DNA of 64,000 nt from contig NZ_LR027848.1 in NCBI RefSeq assembly GCF_900607235.1, forward strand, positions 310,001 to 374,000, read 5' to 3'. Position numbers and translations under genes: made by a program. The stretch comes from Olivibacter jilunii (GTDB taxonomy: Bacteria > Bacteroidota > Bacteroidia > Sphingobacteriales > Sphingobacteriaceae). The notes under the pieces are model-generated. The model saw only the letters and a program-made list of their open reading frames with translations, had not been told where the DNA came from and made no database searches. Shown here piece by piece: positions 62,683-64,000 of this stretch (position 1 is its first letter; each line of letters opens with the position of its first letter).

Positions 62683-63207
62683 AGTACGTTTAAGGATGAC
62701 CAAATCGAACGCTCTATTGACTAAATTTATTCCAAATCCATATAGATTTAATACAATCTTGATCGTTGTTAATATAAACTTAGAAAGGTCTGACAGAACG
62801 TTATAGAACTTTGTCACAACTGTGAACAACGTTAGAACAATTTTAACCAATTATGGGGTAATCTTGTTTGTGTTTAATTCAAACTTGATTAAGATTACGA
62901 CAAACTTGGTCTAGTTTATAACAACATTGTTCATTGTTATTGCAAACGTAAACAAGTTTGCTATTTCTTTAGTTAAGTTTATAGCAGAGATGAGCAAGGT
63001 TAAAGCAAGCTTGATCAAAAGTGTCTCAACTTATCTTAAAATTACCTTCATATTGTTTGTATTTACTTCAAACGCTTCTACCTTCATAACAAACTAATAC
63101 GTGTTAAGGATAAACTTAAGCATGTTTATCTCAAACTTATTTGCGTTTGTCTTAAACTTAATTGTGTTTATCCCAGTCTTACTGACATTTATTAAGGCTT
63201 TCTAGAC
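62683..63207. repeat. degenerate 21-bp tandem array, about 25 units
   Basis: Consecutive 21-base units can be laid out without a gap from 62683 to 63207. The common core is GTTTAT near the unit start and CAAACTT in the middle. Clear units begin at 62872, 62914, 62977, 62998, 63124, 63145 and 63166. Three-base periodicity is kept, so each unit equals 7 codons. On the plus strand one frame gives heptads like FNSNLIK, FITTLFI, FAISLVK, FIAEMSK; on the minus strand xxKFEIN. Each of these frames is broken by at least three stops. It is either a decayed heptad-repeat gene or a non-coding array. No spacers as in CRISPR. Confidence 0.72.
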
Positions 63208-63230
63208 CTTAGGTGTGCCGCAAACAAAAA

Positions 63231-63255
63231 AAGCCGCGGGCAATTGCCGCGGCTT
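63231..63255 (-). terminator. Rho-independent terminator of the small minus-strand gene
   Basis: Perfect 9-bp stem AAGCCGCGG/CCGCGGCTT with a 7-base loop; on the minus strand a T7 run follows. Lies 49 bases past the stop at 63305 and borders the 21-bp array. Confidence 0.85.
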
Positions 63256-63304
63256 ACCAAGAAATTTTTTTACATCGGAGCAATCCCATTGCTCATCTAT
63301 CCAC

Positions 63305-63526
63305 TCAATTCCGGTTAATCTTCAGAAAGGCAGCTATTTTTGATACAGGCGTATCGAGGTATTCTGCAACATGATATACCGTAACGGGCTGCTGCTTTTC
63401 CAAAGCATACATGTCGCGGATCAACTGCATATGGCGTTGGCATGTACGCATGCTCTTGCCCAAGATCAGCTGTAGATCCGCGGTAAAAACAGATAATCGA
63501 CGTAAATTTACTTCCATATCCTCCAT
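63305..63526 (-). CDS. small uncharacterised helical protein, possibly HTH
   Basis: A 73-residue protein starting at ATG 63526 (or ATG 63517, giving MEVNLRR). Predicted helices are ADLQLILGKSMRTCQRHMQLI and VYHVAEYLDTPVSKIAAFL in parts; the spacing would suit a helix-turn-helix, but no named family was recognised. The frame is open to 63580, yet the promoter at 63538 would start transcription downstream of that, so the short form was chosen. It has its own promoter and terminator, arguing that it is a real gene. Confidence 0.65.
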   Translation of the reverse strand: MEDMEVNLRRLSVFTADLQLILGKSMRTCQRHMQLIRDMYALEKQQPVTVYHVAEYLDTPVSKIAAFLKINRN

Positions 63527-63537
63527 TTTTGCTATCA

Positions 63538-63568
63538 CAAATTTAGCAGCTACCATAAGCAAAAGCAA
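63538..63568 (-). promoter_or_regulatory. promoter of the small helical protein gene
   Basis: On the minus strand TTG (63568-63566), 20 bases, TAAATTTG (63545-63538). Start expected near 63532, a few bases before ATG 63526. Confidence 0.55.
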
Positions 63569-63768
63569 GCATAAGCGCAATAAAACACGGCTTTTATTGA
63601 ATTTTTATCAAATTTTAAATACCTGTCGTACAAGCTTTTCAATTTTCGTAATGCTTGATCAAATACTCATTATGAAAATGTTAAGGTTTTTGTAACAAAG
63701 AGGGCATTGAAACATAGAAAAATAGATAAATCACACAGTTCGGGTCAAAGCCTTTTAAACTAGCCGTA

Positions 63769-63798
63769 ATGTGTATAAATTTTATTATCTTTACACAT
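63769..63798 (+). promoter_or_regulatory. putative operator of the vapB gene
   Basis: Inverted repeat ATGTGTA (63769-63775) and TACACAT (63792-63798) around a TATCTTTA box, 17 bases before the antitoxin start. VapB-type antitoxins usually bind such repeats to repress their own operon. Confidence 0.45.
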
Positions 63799-63814
63799 AG
63801 TAAAAATTACAGAA

Positions 63815-64000
63815 ATGAGAACTAATATAGAGCTAGACGAAAACCTCATTCAACAGGCGCTTCAAATAAGTAAACTAAGGACAAAGAAAGAAGTCGTTCA
63901 TGAAGCATTAAAGCAATATATTGCCTCTCTGAAACGAAAAAGCATTATAGCGTTGAGAAAGAAGGGCACTTGGGAAGGAGATCTCGACCAGATGCGTAGC
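63815..64000 (+). CDS. vapB: VapB-type antitoxin (type II toxin-antitoxin), runs off the window
   Basis: The first 62 codons are visible from ATG 63815: MRTNIELDENLIQQALQIS, then KTKKEVVHEALKQYI-like sequence and GTWEGDLDQMR. This is the ribbon-helix-helix N-terminus and toxin-binding tail of VapB antitoxins (DUF2191 type). No stop occurs before 64000. A VapC PIN-domain RNase gene should follow to the right. A putative operator lies upstream. Confidence 0.82.
   Translation, partial: MRTNIELDENLIQQALQISKLRTKKEVVHEALKQYIASLKRKSIIALRKKGTWEGDLDQMRS

Noticed and set aside
62566-62850. A 94-codon minus-strand ORF with heptad repeats over the left part of the 21-bp array
   Set aside because: It begins with TTG directly after an in-frame stop, its heptads follow from the 21-bp DNA repeat, and the same frame is broken further along the array. 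It is treated as part of the repeat or a decayed gene.
62683-63207. CRISPR array
   Set aside because: Units are 21 bases head to tail without spacers, and the units are too unlike one another; no cas genes are near.

Overview
The window is chromosomal DNA of a Bacteroidota bacterium, most likely Sphingobacteriaceae (Pedobacter/Sphingobacterium/Olivibacter relatives). The case rests on gene content (short NuoG, LpxC-FabZ fusion, alternative complex III joined to an aa3 oxidase operon, PorX, ExbB-ExbD-ExbD-TonB operon), on weak ribosome-binding sites, and on many promoters of the Bacteroidota type (TTTG/TTG, a spacer of about 19-20 nt, then TAnnTTTG). No tRNA, rRNA, insertion sequence or CRISPR array was seen. 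The genus is not claimed.

Layout. 1-6045 (minus): the start of the complex I operon nuoA-B-C-D-E-F-G, with nuoH running off the left edge. 6072-12196 (minus): a TonB energy-transduction operon, exbB-exbD-exbD-tonB-small membrane protein-phosphate-binding-like lipoprotein-TPR protein, with a promoter at one end and a terminator at the other. 12616-13863: a lipid kinase and a SUI1-like factor. 14071-15536 (plus): metK behind a SAM-II riboswitch, with its own terminator. 15667-20296: acyltransferase, glycosyltransferase, flippase-like protein, ruvC, HIT protein and greA. 20369-24639: a secreted S9 peptidase followed by a two-component system. 24975-26761: DUF4286 protein, rfbC and an OmpA lipoprotein.

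26789-44200 (minus) is one long respiratory block: alternative complex III (ActA-F), cytochrome c oxidase (subunits II, I, III, III-like and IV-like), heme A and heme O synthases, and oxidase assembly proteins (SCO-like, DUF420, small membrane protein, DUF983). Together with complex I it gives NADH to menaquinone to ACIII to aa3 oxidase. 44461-47714: deoxyhypusine-synthase-like protein, S1/P1 nuclease, 5-formyl-THF cyclo-ligase and EF-P. 47726-53012: ABC ATPase and the lipid A genes lpxA, lpxC-fabZ and lpxD, plus an HD phosphohydrolase. 53228-57700 (plus): porX, tsaE, alanine dehydrogenase and a BrkB protein. 57702-60241: oxyR divergent from katA.

60242-64000 is the accessory end. It holds a structured non-coding repeat-like element, a transglutaminase-like protein, an FN3-domain protein, a degenerate 21-bp tandem array of about 25 units, a small uncharacterised gene and a partial VapB antitoxin with a putative operator.

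The most interesting signals are the 21-bp array, 7- and 8-bp short tandem repeats that recur at gene junctions, the SAM-II riboswitch whose 3' end overlaps a small upstream ORF, several promoters placed so that transcription would begin at the start codon (leaderless mRNAs), a SCO-like protein without its copper cysteines, and EF-P with Asn at the position that is normally modified.
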